Shown one piece after another: positions 1-11,569 of a stretch of DNA of 64,000 bases. Location: the NCBI GenBank assembly GCA_018350325.1, contig JAEVLN010000063.1, positions 1 to 64,000 of the forward strand, read 5' to 3'. A model generated the notes under the pieces. It was not told where the DNA came from and searched no databases. It saw only the letters and a program-made list of their open reading frames with translations. Positions within the stretch are counted from its first letter, which is position 1. Each line of letters begins with the position of its first letter. The stretch is from Globodera rostochiensis. Taxonomy: Eukaryota; Nematoda; Chromadorea; Rhabditida; Heteroderidae. The translations under genes and the position numbers were made by a program.

Positions 1-81
1 ATTTTATGGGAATATTTTACCCGCTTTTTTGTCTTTGCCAAATTTTAATTGGAATTATTTAATTTTTAATAAAATGTTTAA

Positions 82-1207
82 CAGCGCCGACCATCGTCAG
101 AATGTGCACGTCGACCCCTTCCCACAGTTCGTTGTGCGTCTCCACCCTTTGACCAATTAAATGGGACATTTTGCCGGAGGGGACGGGGGACACTCACTCG
201 CCCAGCGGCTCAAAATCGGGCCAATCCGCGTAACGGCTCTCCTCCCATTCGGCCACCAACGCCTGCGTAATCTCTGAGGGCGGGGGGGGGGGGGGTCATT
301 TCGTTTCATTAATTCATTTGGCCAATTATGCTTTACGGTCTCTCATGTCGGCCATGCTCTGGTGCGAGCGGAGGAGCCGCCCCGTTTCGGCTGCGTCCGT
401 TGTGCTGCTGTTCCGGGGGAAGTACTTAATTGGATCATTAGGGTGATTTGGTTTTAATCCCCCCCCTCGTCACCTTAATGTACGGGTAATGAGTGATTCT
501 GCTGGAGCGGCAGGTCATCGAATTGATCGGATCCGCACAATTGATCTGTAAGGGACGTGCATTTGGCCAATTGGGGCTCCCGGGCACTTCTTGTCTTTAC
601 AGCGGCTAGCTTCAGCACGCCGTCCCATCCCCGCAGGTCACGCGCCAGTGCTTTGTACACGCGGGCATAGCTAAAAAGGAAATTAAAAAAGTCAGAAAGT
701 TTGGATTAATCTCCAAATTCAGCCCATCCTTTCTCATCCCGACTTTTGGTTGAATCATTCAATTTCAACTTACGTCCGACAATGTCCACACCAATCCGAG
801 TAGAATTCGACTACAATCGCAGTGCATTTGCGCTCCTCGTTGGTTGACGCATTGTGAGTGCAGAAGACGGTGTCGTTGAAGGAATGGTCGTCCAGTTGGA
901 CGACAAAGTCGCCCGCATCGTACAGAGTTGGGCTTGTGCCCTGAAGAAAGAGAAGTTCGGTAACATTTCCATGGGATGGTTGTGGGCGGCATGCCATGGG
1001 AACGCTGGCCTGATCGGCGAACACAGCAGCGACGGCACGGCGATCGAGAAGAGAATGGGAAAGAAAACTAATCAAAATGAATGCGCAAAGGACGGGCGGC
1101 AAAAGCGGGGCGGCACGACGGCGGTTGGGGCCGGCATCGTCCGGCGACGCCTTTCCCCACTTCCTCCTCTTTCGACCGACGGAGAATAGCATTTTTGGAC
1201 TTTCCAT
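82..1207 (-). CDS. QSOX: Quiescin sulfhydryl oxidase (QSOX), N-terminal part; continues beyond left edge
   Basis: Secretory-pathway FAD enzyme that introduces disulfides; only the N-terminal thioredoxin part is inside the window. Exons by splice signal and phase: 1207-774 (approx.), 670-601, 545-474, 424-337, 273-198, 146-about 82. Exon 1 has a hydrophobic signal or anchor (LLPPVLCAFILISFL) and then the thioredoxin active site in FYSDWCGHCRT. Exon 2 gives YARVYKALARDLRGW and LKLAA, and exon 3 INCAD...CR...YPYIK, all in the order known for QSOX. Introns are about 50-100 nt; one (336-274) contains a run of 15 G. The Erv/ALR catalytic domain would lie further left, outside the window. The start at 1207 is the first ATG upstream of the signal segment. 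Residue matches are from family knowledge, not a search. Confidence 0.88.
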
Positions 1208-2013
1208 TTTGACTGAGAGAAGGCGGGGGAGTTATTCATTCGGCAGTCAGCCCAAAGAGTTGGGGGGGGGGGGGGGGGGAAGTAGCAACAGAACCGGTTC
1301 TGCTCCATTTATAGCCAACCCAGCAGATCCGACCAAGGCCAACCCCGGCGGGGAAAGAACTTCCAGGTTATGCGAACGCAACTGCAAGGGAAGGAATAAA
1401 TTGATCGGAGGGGGGGGGGGGTTCTGGATGAAGAAAGGATTTTGAGAGGCTGGACGAATTGCAAATTGCTTTACCAGGATGCTGTTTTTGTGCTATTTGT
1501 TGAGCCTGGCCTTTATTTAAAGGCAGGGCTAAATTTGTGTCATTTATTTTAGAATCGTCGGACTTTTCTCAATTGACCCGACAATGAATCCCCCCCCCCC
1601 CCATCATTTGACAAACTCCCAAAACTTTGCTTCCCAAGCGACTCGTGGGGATTATTTATTGTCTGGGGGAAAGGCCGCGTTGAATGGCCGTGCTATGCTT
1701 CTCTCTCCCAACCAAATTCCGATAAACATAAAATGAGTTTTATTTTTGAACGCTTCCAAATGTGACATTCGAGGGCAAAGGGTTCAGCGAGTTCAGCCCA
1801 TGGACAGCCCGCCGGCCGTGAAGATTAGAGCAAGAAAGAGTTTGATCGAATCGAAAGAGTTTTCGGAGTTGAATATTTTGATTTAGCTAACATAAGAACG
1901 GGCGAGAAATTAACAAAAACTGCAGCATTTTTTCTTTTTTATTGCGTTTTGTTAAAAACTTTTAGTCATAAAAATGTCAAAATGCGTTTTAAATGGTCAA
2001 AAAAGGAATGGAC
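1208..2013. other. Intergenic: QSOX 5' flank to UGT 3' flank
   Basis: About 800 bases with no supported gene. It holds several poly-G or poly-C runs (near 1261, 1411 and 1590) and AT-rich spacer. It serves as the upstream region of QSOX and the downstream flank of the UGT gene, both on the minus strand. Open frames here are short and overlap QSOX in other frames. Confidence 0.6.
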
Positions 2014-2103
2014 GCCAATTCAGTCCCTCTGATTGCCCTTCTTTTGGCAAGCCAATTCAGCCCCTCTGATTGCCCTTCTTTTGGCAAGCCAATTCAGTCC
2101 CTC
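2014..2103. repeat. 37-bp tandem repeat, about 2.4 copies, spanning the UGT stop codon
   Basis: The unit starting CCAATTCAG(T/C)CCCTCTGATT recurs at 2016, 2053 and 2090, a period of 37. On the minus strand each copy contains GACTGAATTGG or a one-base variant of it. In the UGT frame this is the last codon plus TGA stop, so the repeat reaches into the coding end. Confidence 0.85.
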
Positions 2104-4312
2104 TTCCGCCTCTTCGTTCGTTGGCAAACCCTTCGAATGGTCCTCCAACTCCAAACTAACGCCGAACAGACGGCGGCGATTAGTGCCATGAATCCCCCAA
2201 CCATCAACAAAGCCAAGTCAATGCCGTACAGTTCAGTCCAAGTTAAATTCCTTGCTTGCGGCAAAAGTTCCGGAAGTTTGCCGCCATTTTGCTCCAGAAA
2301 CCGAATGTATTTGGTGAGTTTCTCCCGCGCGGTAAACGGCTCAAATTCAACGACTTCCAAACTCAGCTTTTTTAGCTTCCAAAATGGTCAGCATCCGAAC
2401 TACTCCAAAATGATGGGTAATAACTGTTTAGTGCAGTGCTTGTCCACTTATGTATTTGATTTCGACATTTTAAAACTCACTTTCATCGCCAAAATTCGCT
2501 TCAGTCGATTTGCCGCCGATCTGAACCGGTCATTGTCCTCCAGCATTGCCCGGACTGTCTCTTTGAATTCTCCCGAACCCTCCAGCAATTTCCAGTTTTC
2601 GAAAGCCTGCCCCCAGCCGTTTCTCTGCGGCACCCGCGCATTCCTTCGCTGATCGGCGAAGAATCCGATGCTCAGCACGGGAGAACCGCTTTGGGCGCCC
2701 TCGAGCAAACTGTTGTACCCCCCGTGGGTGATGAACAGACGGAGACGGGGGTGGGCTGAAATATGAGCGAATCCAAAACTTTGATTGGTCTTGAGTGGCC
2801 ATAGACAAAACAATTAAACTCCGTCAACTTTGGCACTACTCAAGACAAAGAAATCAACCGAGAATGGCACGTTGAGGAGCCCATGGAGTGAGGTGGACGT
2901 TTGGGATGTTTTCAGCCAACTTTTTGCTCAGTTCATCTTCGTCCTCAATCTTCACGATGAAGTGCCATTCCGGGAGTTGTGCAAATGCCCCGAGTACATT
3001 TTGCATGAAAGATTCCGGCAACACATTCGTCCTGACTGCGGAACCCATGGAGAAGAACACGACGCCCCTCCGACCCTTCTCCATCTCACTTTTGTACGGC
3101 TCCTTCCATCGGATTATTGGATAAAAGAGGCATTTTACAAGACCCAAACGGACCTGGAGGGCTTTGGTTTCGGGCGTTCCCTCAAATTCCAATCCTCCGA
3201 TGTAAATGACGTTAGGGAACAGAGGTCGAGGGAAGTCGCTGAACTCGTCCACGTTGACGAACACCTCAAGTTGATGAGCACGGAAATTGGTTAATGCAAA
3301 TTTAAATAATTCCTTCGCTCACCAAAGGCGATTCCTTCACAATGTCTCTCACCGATTGGAGCCGATCCCTGGGAAATACGACACGGGATTACCACTTTCA
3401 TCTAATTTGTTTCCAAACCCGAATCTCCGTCTAAGCCTTGCTGTTAAATCGTCCATTCCGTACAAAAACGCATCTTCATAGATCATTTGTGCGATCAAAT
3501 TGCCAAATCGCTCAAAAAGTGACATTTTGTCGGTGTAAGCCATGCCATAAATGGAGGGCACATAGCTCGAGGGCGAATGAAGTCCAAGGACTAAACTGAC
3601 GTGTTCTTGGATGGGACAACTGAAAGGGAGAAACGACCGATTGAGGCAAACGAAGGCGCCTTGCAAAATGGACCTGACGAGAAGAACATGGACAGGGATG
3701 TTCAGCAATTGACTCAGACCGGACCCGCAGAAATTGATCTGTCCTCCGATGAACAGTTCGAATTGCTCTGCCTTCAGTGCTTCTAACAGCTCGCCGTGGG
3801 CGTCGATAAATGCTGAATGCGCGACTTCATTCCGAGTTCGGACAAAACGCCTGCGGGGAACTCCGCTCGCTCACTTTCGCATGCGCTGTTGAAAAGCCTC
3901 TGGAGGTCGTAGTTGCGACTGCGCACTGCGTCCTCCAACACTTTCCAAAAGGTCCACGGTTTCAAAGTGCCACGCAGCAACTGGCCCCACATTTCCTTTC
4001 CTATCGGCAAGAAGTCCCCACTGACACTGATCTTGCGCACTCCCTTCGCCACCGATCCAGTAAAGTTGGTCAACGGCTCAAGGTACTCCACCTCGACTAC
4101 GGTCTGAACATGAGGACAGACACAGACCCCTTGCCCTCTTGGTCATCTACCACATTGTGCCCGTCCGCCGCCAATGTCTCCGCCACACGAGCGTTCAGCA
4201 TCATGTGACTTCTGGTCAGAGTTTGGCTGAATATCAGCACTTTGTACCCGTCAATTGTAATCGCCAAAATGGCGGAGATGACCAGCAGAAATTGCAAGGA
4301 GATTGAGAACAT
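2094..4312 (-). CDS. ugt: UDP-glucuronosyl/glucosyltransferase (UGT)
   Basis: ER-membrane enzyme that transfers a sugar from a UDP-sugar to small lipophilic acceptors (detoxification). Eight exons close in phase: 4312-4151, 4103-3875, 3812-3674, 3619-3419, 3368-3323, 3264-2859, 2755-2481, 2375-2094 (the last acceptor could be at 2366). The product is about 579 aa. It has a signal peptide (FLLVISAILAIT), then YKVLIFSQTLTRSHM, the usual nematode UGT start. The donor-sugar signature is in exons 6-7: PWAPQ, then HGGYNSLLEGAQSGSPVLSIGFF cut here to its key residues H, G, G, E and the following DQ..NA. A C-terminal membrane helix (LALLMVGGFMALIAAVCSALV) is followed by the dilysine-like tail KRRKRD. 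Introns are 45-105 nt. Family assignment is firm; the substrate is unknown. Confidence 0.93.
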
Positions 4313-4883
4313 TTTCGAATAAAAAACAAAGGATCAGAGGCAACCAAACCAACCATTTAACTAACCCGAAAAGGAAAAGATTATTATCCATCATACTGCT
4401 GATAAGGGCCTCTTATAGTTATAGTCTCTCAAATGCTATCTTCAAAAACTGTGTGTTCTCTTAACTTCTAATGATCAATTCTTTGACTTGGACAATTCCC
4501 CCCCCCCCCCCCCCCCCCCTATCGATCGAGTCCGGGTTGGGGGTTCGATCAGTCGGAAAGGAGATCGGATTAGCACGCCGACTAAAAGTCCGACGGACAA
4601 AATGTTTGTAACCGACTCCCGGCAGATTTTGAATTCTCGTTCGCTCCCGGAATGTTTTTTAAATCTTTAATGGGCGGCTTTTTCAGATTTATTATTTTCA
4701 AACAGTTTAGTCGCTTGTTTTCATAAAATCGGTTAAAGTTGCATTTATGAAAAAGAGCATCAAATTAGTCCCCCTTTACCTATGTATTAACGTGTTAAAA
4801 TAATATTTACATACATATTGTCAATTCCACTTATAAATTTAGTGAACGCTTTCTCATTTTGCTTGTTTCCATCACAAATTGGC
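4313..4883. promoter_or_regulatory. Divergent intergenic region between UGT (-) and GIT (+)
   Basis: 570 bases separate the start codons of two divergent genes, so both promoters should lie here. It contains a run of about 20 C (4498-4519) and AT-rich sequence before the GIT start. No TATA box or binding site can be named with confidence. The ATG pair at 4884/4887 is preceded by ATTGGC, with a possible trans-splice AG upstream. Confidence 0.45.
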
Positions 4884-7800
4884 ATGATGAATGAGTTTGC
4901 AGCTGCCGTTTGTGCAGACTGTGGCGCCTCAGAGCCCGGTTGGGCATCGCTGAACCACGGCGTGCTTATCTGCTCCAATTGCTGTTATGTGCACAGGAAT
5001 TTGGGTTTGTTTATGCCTTGTCCTTCGATTCCATAAAGTTCAGGTCGTCACATCAGCCAAGTCCGTTCGTTGACCAAAGGAGTTTGGCACGACAAACAAT
5101 TGGCGTTGCTGCAACAGCTTCATCGAAATGGCGCCAACAACGTTTGGGAGCACTCTCTGATTGATTCGCTGGGCGGCGCGGGTCGGGCCAAGAAAAAGCC
5201 GGTCTCGAAGTGAGTGGGCTAACGACGGAATTTGTTACTAATTGCCGCCACCCGTCAAGCGATCCGACCATCCCGAAAAAGGAGGCGTTCATTATGACTA
5301 AATACGTGCAATTGGCATTTGCTATTAGACCGGCCAAAGACGAGTTCAGCGTTGACGATTTGTAATTTTTGTTTTTGTCCATTTTTGTTAATTTCAGAAA
5401 ATCCCTTTGAAGGAATCGCCAACTTTGGTCTTGTGTTCGTACAGCGCATATTGAAACCGCATTGAGGTAATTTGGGGCATGGGTCTTTACAAATGGCGCA
5501 CCCGGGGGGCCTCCATTTTGGCGAAATTGTTTTTTGTTTTTTTTTTTGCTTTTCTCAAGCAGAGGTAATTAATTCTCGGAATTTTTCAAATCCTTAATTT
5601 GTCCAGCAAAATCTTTTAGACTCTTGGCACTTGGCGCGTGCCCAAATTACGCGGACCCTGAGAAGGGAAACACGCCGTTGCACGTTGCGGCCAAGGAGGG
5701 GCAGGAACTGCAAGTCGAATTGCTTTGGCAATACGGGGCGGACGTTGGCCATAAGAACAAGGCGGGTCAAACGCCGATGGAATTGGCGAAGACGGAGGGC
5801 CATGTACGGATTGGAGAGGGCGTGAAGGGGAAAAGGAAAATCCGTCACCTTTTCAGCGCGCACTTTCCGAGCGTTTGGTGGAGTTGGAACACGAAGTCAC
5901 CGATCGCTTCTCATTGTTCCTTTGCGGTAAACGCTTTGCAATTTTTCTAAATCAAAAAACCCCAAAAAAATGTTTTATGTATCTGAATTACAGTCGTAAA
6001 TTGTTTTCTTTATGAAATTTTTAAAACTTGAAACGACCTTTGACTTTTCTCTCGTTTTTAGGTCGGAGACCATCCCACAAAGAGAATCAACATTTTCTTA
6101 TCCCGGATCTTGACGACTCAAACAGAATCTTTCATGTGAAACACTCCAGGCATTCCATTCAAAAAAGCAGCGGGCCGATACTCGAACGAATGATTCAGGA
6201 TGTTTACGACGAGGTTCGAATAACAAAGTGTAAATGCACCCTCTCCCCGTCATTTAATGACCTATTCTTTTACTTTAAATGCATTAAGGTTGACAGACGC
6301 GAATTAAATGCCCATTGGAATGCATTAGCAGCTGAACAACACTCCGTATTCGGCTCTAACCAACACGTGGCCATGTTTTTGCCGGTTCTATTGCTTAACA
6401 TTGTTTAATTTTATGCCACTTAAAATTGAGTCAAAATTCAAAAAAATTTTGGCCCCTAAGATTGGTTTTTGGAGAAAATTTCTCGTCTTGAAAAAATCAT
6501 TAAGAAAATGCATTAAAAACGGAAAGCCCCCCCCCCCCCCCCCCGAAATTTTTTTCTGCGACCGTATCATATTTTTTCCTATTTGCTCTGAAATGACTAA
6601 AAACGTTTGTAGGTAACAGAGGCCAATTTCATAGCCAATAAGTTAATATAAAGTCCTTATGAGAAATGCAATTAAACCAATGCATCTTAAAAATCGACTT
6701 TAATATTTTCTAACCGAATAATCACTGAATAAGATGGACAAAAGATGCAATAAGTTATTTCCTTATCGTCGCAGCCCAACCCGAGGCTTTCGGCCACCCG
6801 AAACCAACTCCGACAAAAACTCGCCAAATTCTCTTCGGCCGATTTTGCCCATTTGCTCATCGATTTGCTCAAAGAAACCCGTCGCCGGCATTTCAATTTG
6901 CCTTTTCCAACGGATTCTCAAATTGACAAGGAAATTGGCGGAGAAAGTTCTTCAGGTGCTTTTTATGTTTGGCCGTCAATCGTTTTGATTTTGCAGAAAG
7001 TGTCGATTGGTCGCGGCGGAGAGTGCCAACCGACGAAAGATTTTCCGCGTGGAATAAATTGCGAATGTCTTCGAACAGCACAAAGTTTTTGGTTTTTGAT
7101 GTTTGTTTTTAAATTCGCTTTAAAAGACATTCATCGCCGATCAAATCGACAATTTTGGACGAGCAAACGAACGGCGGCCTTTCATCTTTGGACTATTATT
7201 TGGAGCTTAAGGAAAGATGGACGGAGACTAATGAGAAAATAGAGCAATTTGTTTCTTCAAACGCACAAATTTTGAGGTTATTTGAGCCTTTTTGGTTGCC
7301 TTTTAATTTTACCTTTTGTTTTAGCATTTTGCAACAGCTTCAGCGAACTGTCGAACAGTTGCAAGTGGACCAAGCGAACATCCGCGCAGAATTTAATTCT
7401 CAAAGACAGCAACAGCGACAACACTCCGTCGTTTCTCCACTCCAAACGCTCAATTCGTCCATTTCAAATGCGGTAAGTATTTACAAATGAAATATTTGGT
7501 TAACCTGCCATTACGGTGGTTGAACTTGTCTTGAATCACATTTTAACAGTTGGTACTGTTGTGATTGTACAATGAATTACGACTCAATCACAACAACTAC
7601 TTACAGAGACAGGCGACGCCGCCTCTTCAACTGAATCCGACGCTTCCAACGGGCAACGCTCGTCAGCCCCAAGTCGGGGCCGTTGTGATGTCTACGTCCA
7701 CACTCATTCGGCCCTCTCAGCAACAAAATAAAGCGTCGTTGCTTCATCAATATTCCACGGGTATGTCCTGGACAGACACACCGTTGGACGTTTATTTTTT

Positions 7801-9507
7801 AATAGAGTTGGGGTCGTTTGATGATTCCTTTTGAATGATCTAACTTCAGACACTTATCCATCATAAAGTTGGAGTCGTTTGATGATTCCTTTTGAATGAT
7901 CTAACTTCAGACACTTATCCATCATAAAGTTGGAGTCGTTTGATGATTCCTTTTTAATGATCTAACTTCAGACACTTATCCATCATAGAGTTGGGGTCGT
8001 TTGATGATTCCTTTTGAATGATCTAACTTCAGACACTTATCCATCATAGAGTTGGGGTCGTTTGATGATTCCTTTTGAATGATCTAACTTCAGACACTTA
8101 TCCATCATAAAGTTGGAGTCGTTTGATGATTCCTTTTGAATGATCTAACTTCAGACACTTATCCATCATAGAGTTGGGGTCGTTTGATGATTCCTTTTGA
8201 ATGATCTAACTTCAGACACTTATCCATCATAAAGTTGGAGTCGTTTGATGATTCCTTTTGAATGATCTAACTTCAGACACTTATCCATCATAGAGTTGGG
8301 GTCGTTTGATGATTCCTTTTGAATGATCTAACTTCAGACACTTATCCATCATAGAGTTGGGGTCGTTTGATGATTCCTTTTGAATGATCTAACTTCAGAC
8401 ACTTATCCATCATAGAGTTGGGGTCGTTTGATGATTCCTTTTGAATGATCTAACTTCAGACACTTATCCATCCGCCCGGATGAGCGGCGTTAGACCCCCC
8501 GTCGCTTTGAACACGGTTGTCTTGTCATCTTCGGCCCACAATAACAGCACAAGCCAAATGTTACCGTTGCCACCGCCCCATCATCCCTCCTCCCATTCGA
8601 CCACCTCAATGGCCAACGTCGTCCATCAAAAAACGCCCAAATTCGATGCTCAGCACCGACAGAAATCTGTTGGAAGCGCCGCAACCGTTGGAAACGCTTC
8701 TGTCGAAAAAATAATCCCCTTATTCACGTCGAATTGCGCAAATTCAGCAACAGTTAATCAAAAAAGCACCCTTGAGGGTTATTTGGGGTAAAATGTTTGT
8801 TTAGTTGCTTTTGCGCAACGCCCGCGACCCGACGCTGTCACAGCCCCTGAATTCATTTGCCGACACTTCCATTCCCAGGGGCGGCGGAAGAACATTTGGC
8901 AACGAAGGCGAAGTGAAAACGATTTTCAATGACGAAGGTTCGATTTGTTAGCTTAACTTGCAAGAAAATGGCAAGCTTCAGTTTTCCCCGACAATTTAAT
9001 TCTCGAGACGGAGTTACTTACAAACGCAATCAAAGCGTTGTTGTCCGACCTGCAAAACTCGCCGTCCATCAAAAGCAATGGCGGCGGCGCCATAAGCACT
9101 GAGTCCAACGCGCTTTTTCATGCCGATTCGGTGGGTTTCACCGGGGTAAAATCCCATTCGAATTCCCTCCAATTCGCATTGATAAATTTACCTAATTAGG
9201 CAAACCGTGGATTCTGAATGTATTTCATTCTCGTGGAACACAATATCAACATAAATAATTCATGTCAAATCCGCAGATCAACCATCACATTGTCCACATC
9301 TTGGGTGTGGTCCCAGACGTGTTCATGCGCTGCGCCCAGGTGCAGAACTGTGCGTTGGGAATGGAATCGGCAATGAAACAACTCTCTCGGCGCTGCTTAG
9401 CAAGACCGTTGAGCATTGACTCGACTTGTCAGGCGGCATATGACGTGGCCAAAGCTGCGAAGGAGTTGTTGGTAACGGTCCATGCCAGAGAAGAACAGCA
9501 GAGATAA
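4884..9507 (+). CDS. git-1: GIT-family ArfGAP scaffold (GRK-interacting protein)
   Basis: Scaffold that partners PIX/PAK at adhesions and inactivates Arf GTPases. Eighteen exons close in frame to 816 aa (human GIT1 is about 760): 4884-5004, 5044-5209, 5260-5361, 5413-5466, 5620-5803, 5857-5926, 6062-6213, 6289-6384, 6775-6955, 6997-7084, 7127-7276, 7325-7472, 7607-7760, 8460-8701, 8748-8777, 8805-8937, 8982-9130, 9277-9507. The N-terminal ArfGAP zinc finger is CADC(X16)CSNC with the arginine finger in HRNLGRH. Ankyrin repeats follow ([13 protein letters not shown]). Spa2-homology repeats are in DVYDEVDRREL and [12 protein letters not shown] coiled coil lies in exons 11-12. The C-terminal focal-adhesion-targeting-like domain ends in [17 protein letters not shown]. 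Intron 1 is only 39 nt; intron 13 holds a 61-bp minisatellite. An AATAAA is at 9593. Confidence 0.93.
6401..6560 (+). repeat. Diverged copy of a dispersed element in GIT intron 8
   Basis: Within the 390-nt intron, GGCCCCTAAGATTGG, AAGAAAATGCATTAAAAACGG, a long poly-C and GAAATTTTTTTCTG occur in the same order as in the right half of the 58488-58887 element. No intact ends are seen, so it is a decayed or partial copy. Confidence 0.5.
7803..8473 (+). repeat. 61-bp x 11 minisatellite in GIT intron 13, one 3' splice site per unit
   Basis: Units begin TAGAGTTGGGGTCG or TAAAGTTGGAGTCG at 7803 and then every 61 bases to 8413. Each contains AACTTCAG|ACACTTATCCATC. In the last unit this AG (8458-8459) is the in-phase acceptor of exon 14. 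The ten upstream copies (AG ending 7849, 7910 ... 8398) are followed in frame by D-T-Y-P-S-stop. Using A for TAGAG and B for TAAAG, the order is ABBAABABAAA. Confidence 0.95.
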
Positions 9508-9763
9508 CGATAGGTTGTGGTGTCCGTCTTGTTTGGTTTGGATCAGTTATTTTTAATGCCTCATTCAAAAAATTTCGGATTTGTTTGTTTCAAATAAAAT
9601 GGACAGAACCTGGACCGTGCCTTTCGCTCTATTGCAATCTATTTTCTTTTTTTTCACAATGCTTTTGTTAGCAGAAATTTAATTTGTGCGGAAATGAGAC
9701 GTAATAGGATGCAGAAATATTGTTTATTAACAAAAACAAAACAACAGTTCAGCAAAGAGTGAA

Positions 9764-11428
9764 TCATTTGAGTCTTTTGATGAACTTCTCCTGCCTCACC
9801 CACCATTCGTCCCTTAATGAGAATAATAAATATAGTAAATAAGGCGCTGTAATATTTATAGTTGCTTGTAAAGAATCGGATTCAAAATTGCACAAATAAT
9901 TATCAGATTCTTGTTTTTCGACCCAAATTACCCCTAAAATAAAAAAGGAAATTTAAAGGCGTGTGCCAACAACCGAAAAGTACCATTTGTTCCTTCCTTC
10001 GTAATTTTGCCCCCCTCCTCTCTTAATTAATAAATGATGCAGGTTTTACCAATTCGTGTTTACGTCCCGGTTGTGTGTCTCGAACACCACTTTGGGGTTT
10101 GGGTAAATATCCTCAACGGTCGGTAAATCTCGACTTGGCAGGTCATCATCCGAATCGGCTAATGCATTGTTGTTTTTCCGTGCAATTTTAGGATACCATG
10201 CGCCATAATCGAAGTGACGAAAGGGCACATTGAATGTTATCGTACCTTTAATATTAAAAAAAACTCAAATGACTTTTTGTATTGCTACAAAGCAGAAAGA
10301 AGAAAATGGGATGAGCCAATTCGATGCCAGAAATTTCAGAGACCAAGTCCATAAAAACGGCAATCCTTAAGAATTGGGTCCCGACGATTCAAACCTTTTC
10401 AAATGGCACTTTTTTTTTGGGTTGACTTATTTTTTATATCGCGCATTTTCAACGAAGTTGGGCATCGTCCGACAGAAACGAACCGTGTTCTTTGGCCTTG
10501 AGAAGTTGGGCTTGCAATGTGATGTATTGCTCCTGACAAAGTCCGGTCTGAATTATCGACAGGGGTTGGTCGGTGCCAGGATAGAGGAAATGCTCAAGCA
10601 GTTCGGGGTTCTAAAAATAGAATTGGAAACACATAGGCTATTTTTGTTTTTCCCTGGTCAAACCAACTCTATAATCGAAGAACAAATATTCGTCCCGACA
10701 GACGGGGCATGCATGGCCCACGTTGAACCGTCCTTCGGTAGGTGAGGTAAATGTTTAAGAAAAGGGTGTTCTTTTACAGCTCGAACTTTGTTATATTAAC
10801 GGTGTGCATTACCGTTTCTATCAATGCAAAAAAGTCGCGGCGGCGGTTGCACTCTCCACTGGCCGATGATGTTGCGTTTCCACATCAAATGCAGTGGACG
10901 TCCTTTGTATGTTTCAGCAAAGACTGCAGCAAATAGTTAATATTCCTTTTTTACAAATAAATTCCAAGAACCAACCATCGCTTTGCATGTATTCCTTCTG
11001 TTCTTCGAGTGTGTGTATTGGCTTCAGAAGTCCGTTCTTTTTCTCTTCATCTAAACGATTGGCTTCGTCCTTTCCTTTTAAGGGTTTATTGCCTTATCCA
11101 ATTAACAACCTACTATAGAATAGGGCACGATTCAGGACTCAATTCCGGTATTTTTCTTGAGCAACATGTCAGGACACCCACCAGAATCAGAAAACTCATC
11201 CCGTCACAAATCGACCCGGGGCTCTAACTTTGAGGCATTCCCTTCCACAGGCATAACAACTAATACGGTAACGAACTCACGGTTGTACCCGTAATCATCC
11301 GGGCCACCAATCTCCTCTCCCGCAGCAAACTTTTTCTTGAATCTTTTGATGGATCTATTTCGCGTAGACAAAACCAACGAATTGGCCAAGCCATTTTTAC
11401 CGACGAAAAGATGTTTCAAAGCCAGCAT
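9764..11428 (-). CDS. mrps-18B: Mitochondrial small-subunit ribosomal protein mS40 (MRPS18B)
   Basis: Component of the mitochondrial 28S subunit, one of three bS18-like paralogues. Seven exons in phase give 264 aa: 11428-11281, 11074-10976, 10923-10813, 10732-10668, 10610-10484, 10245-10050, 9812-9764. The N-terminus is basic and lacks acidic residues at first, suiting a mitochondrial import signal. The middle carries GRPLHLMWKRN, then GHACPVCRDEYLFFDYRN, the conserved Cys-X2-Cys core of S18B. ELLEHF and TGLCQEQYITL follow, and then FDYGAWYP, which corresponds to the WYPW region of the vertebrate protein. A minus-strand AATAAA (9728-9723) lies just past the stop. The 237-nt last intron is the longest. 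The last exon ends with W-W-V-R-Q-E-K-F. Identity rests on motif order recalled from the family. Confidence 0.85.
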
Positions 11429-11569
11429 ATTTTGCACGACCAATTAATTCTGTTTGTAGCTTTAATTGTGCAAACATTAGAAATATGTGGGAAAAAACCC
11501 CACCATTTACTATTGAGAAGAACGTGTACACATTTTTGTTTTATTTAAAATATATGAAGAATGAGACAA

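Noticed and set aside
854..1445. Plus-strand frames of over 110 aa opposite QSOX exon 1
   Set aside because: They are antisense shadows of the QSOX exon and its flank, lacking family features.
3810..4208. 132-aa plus-strand frame
   Set aside because: It is antisense to UGT exons 1-3, whose minus-strand reading matches a known family in phase.
7803..8473. CRISPR-like array
   Set aside because: The direct repeats have no unique spacers; it is a simple tandem minisatellite in an intron of a eukaryotic gene.
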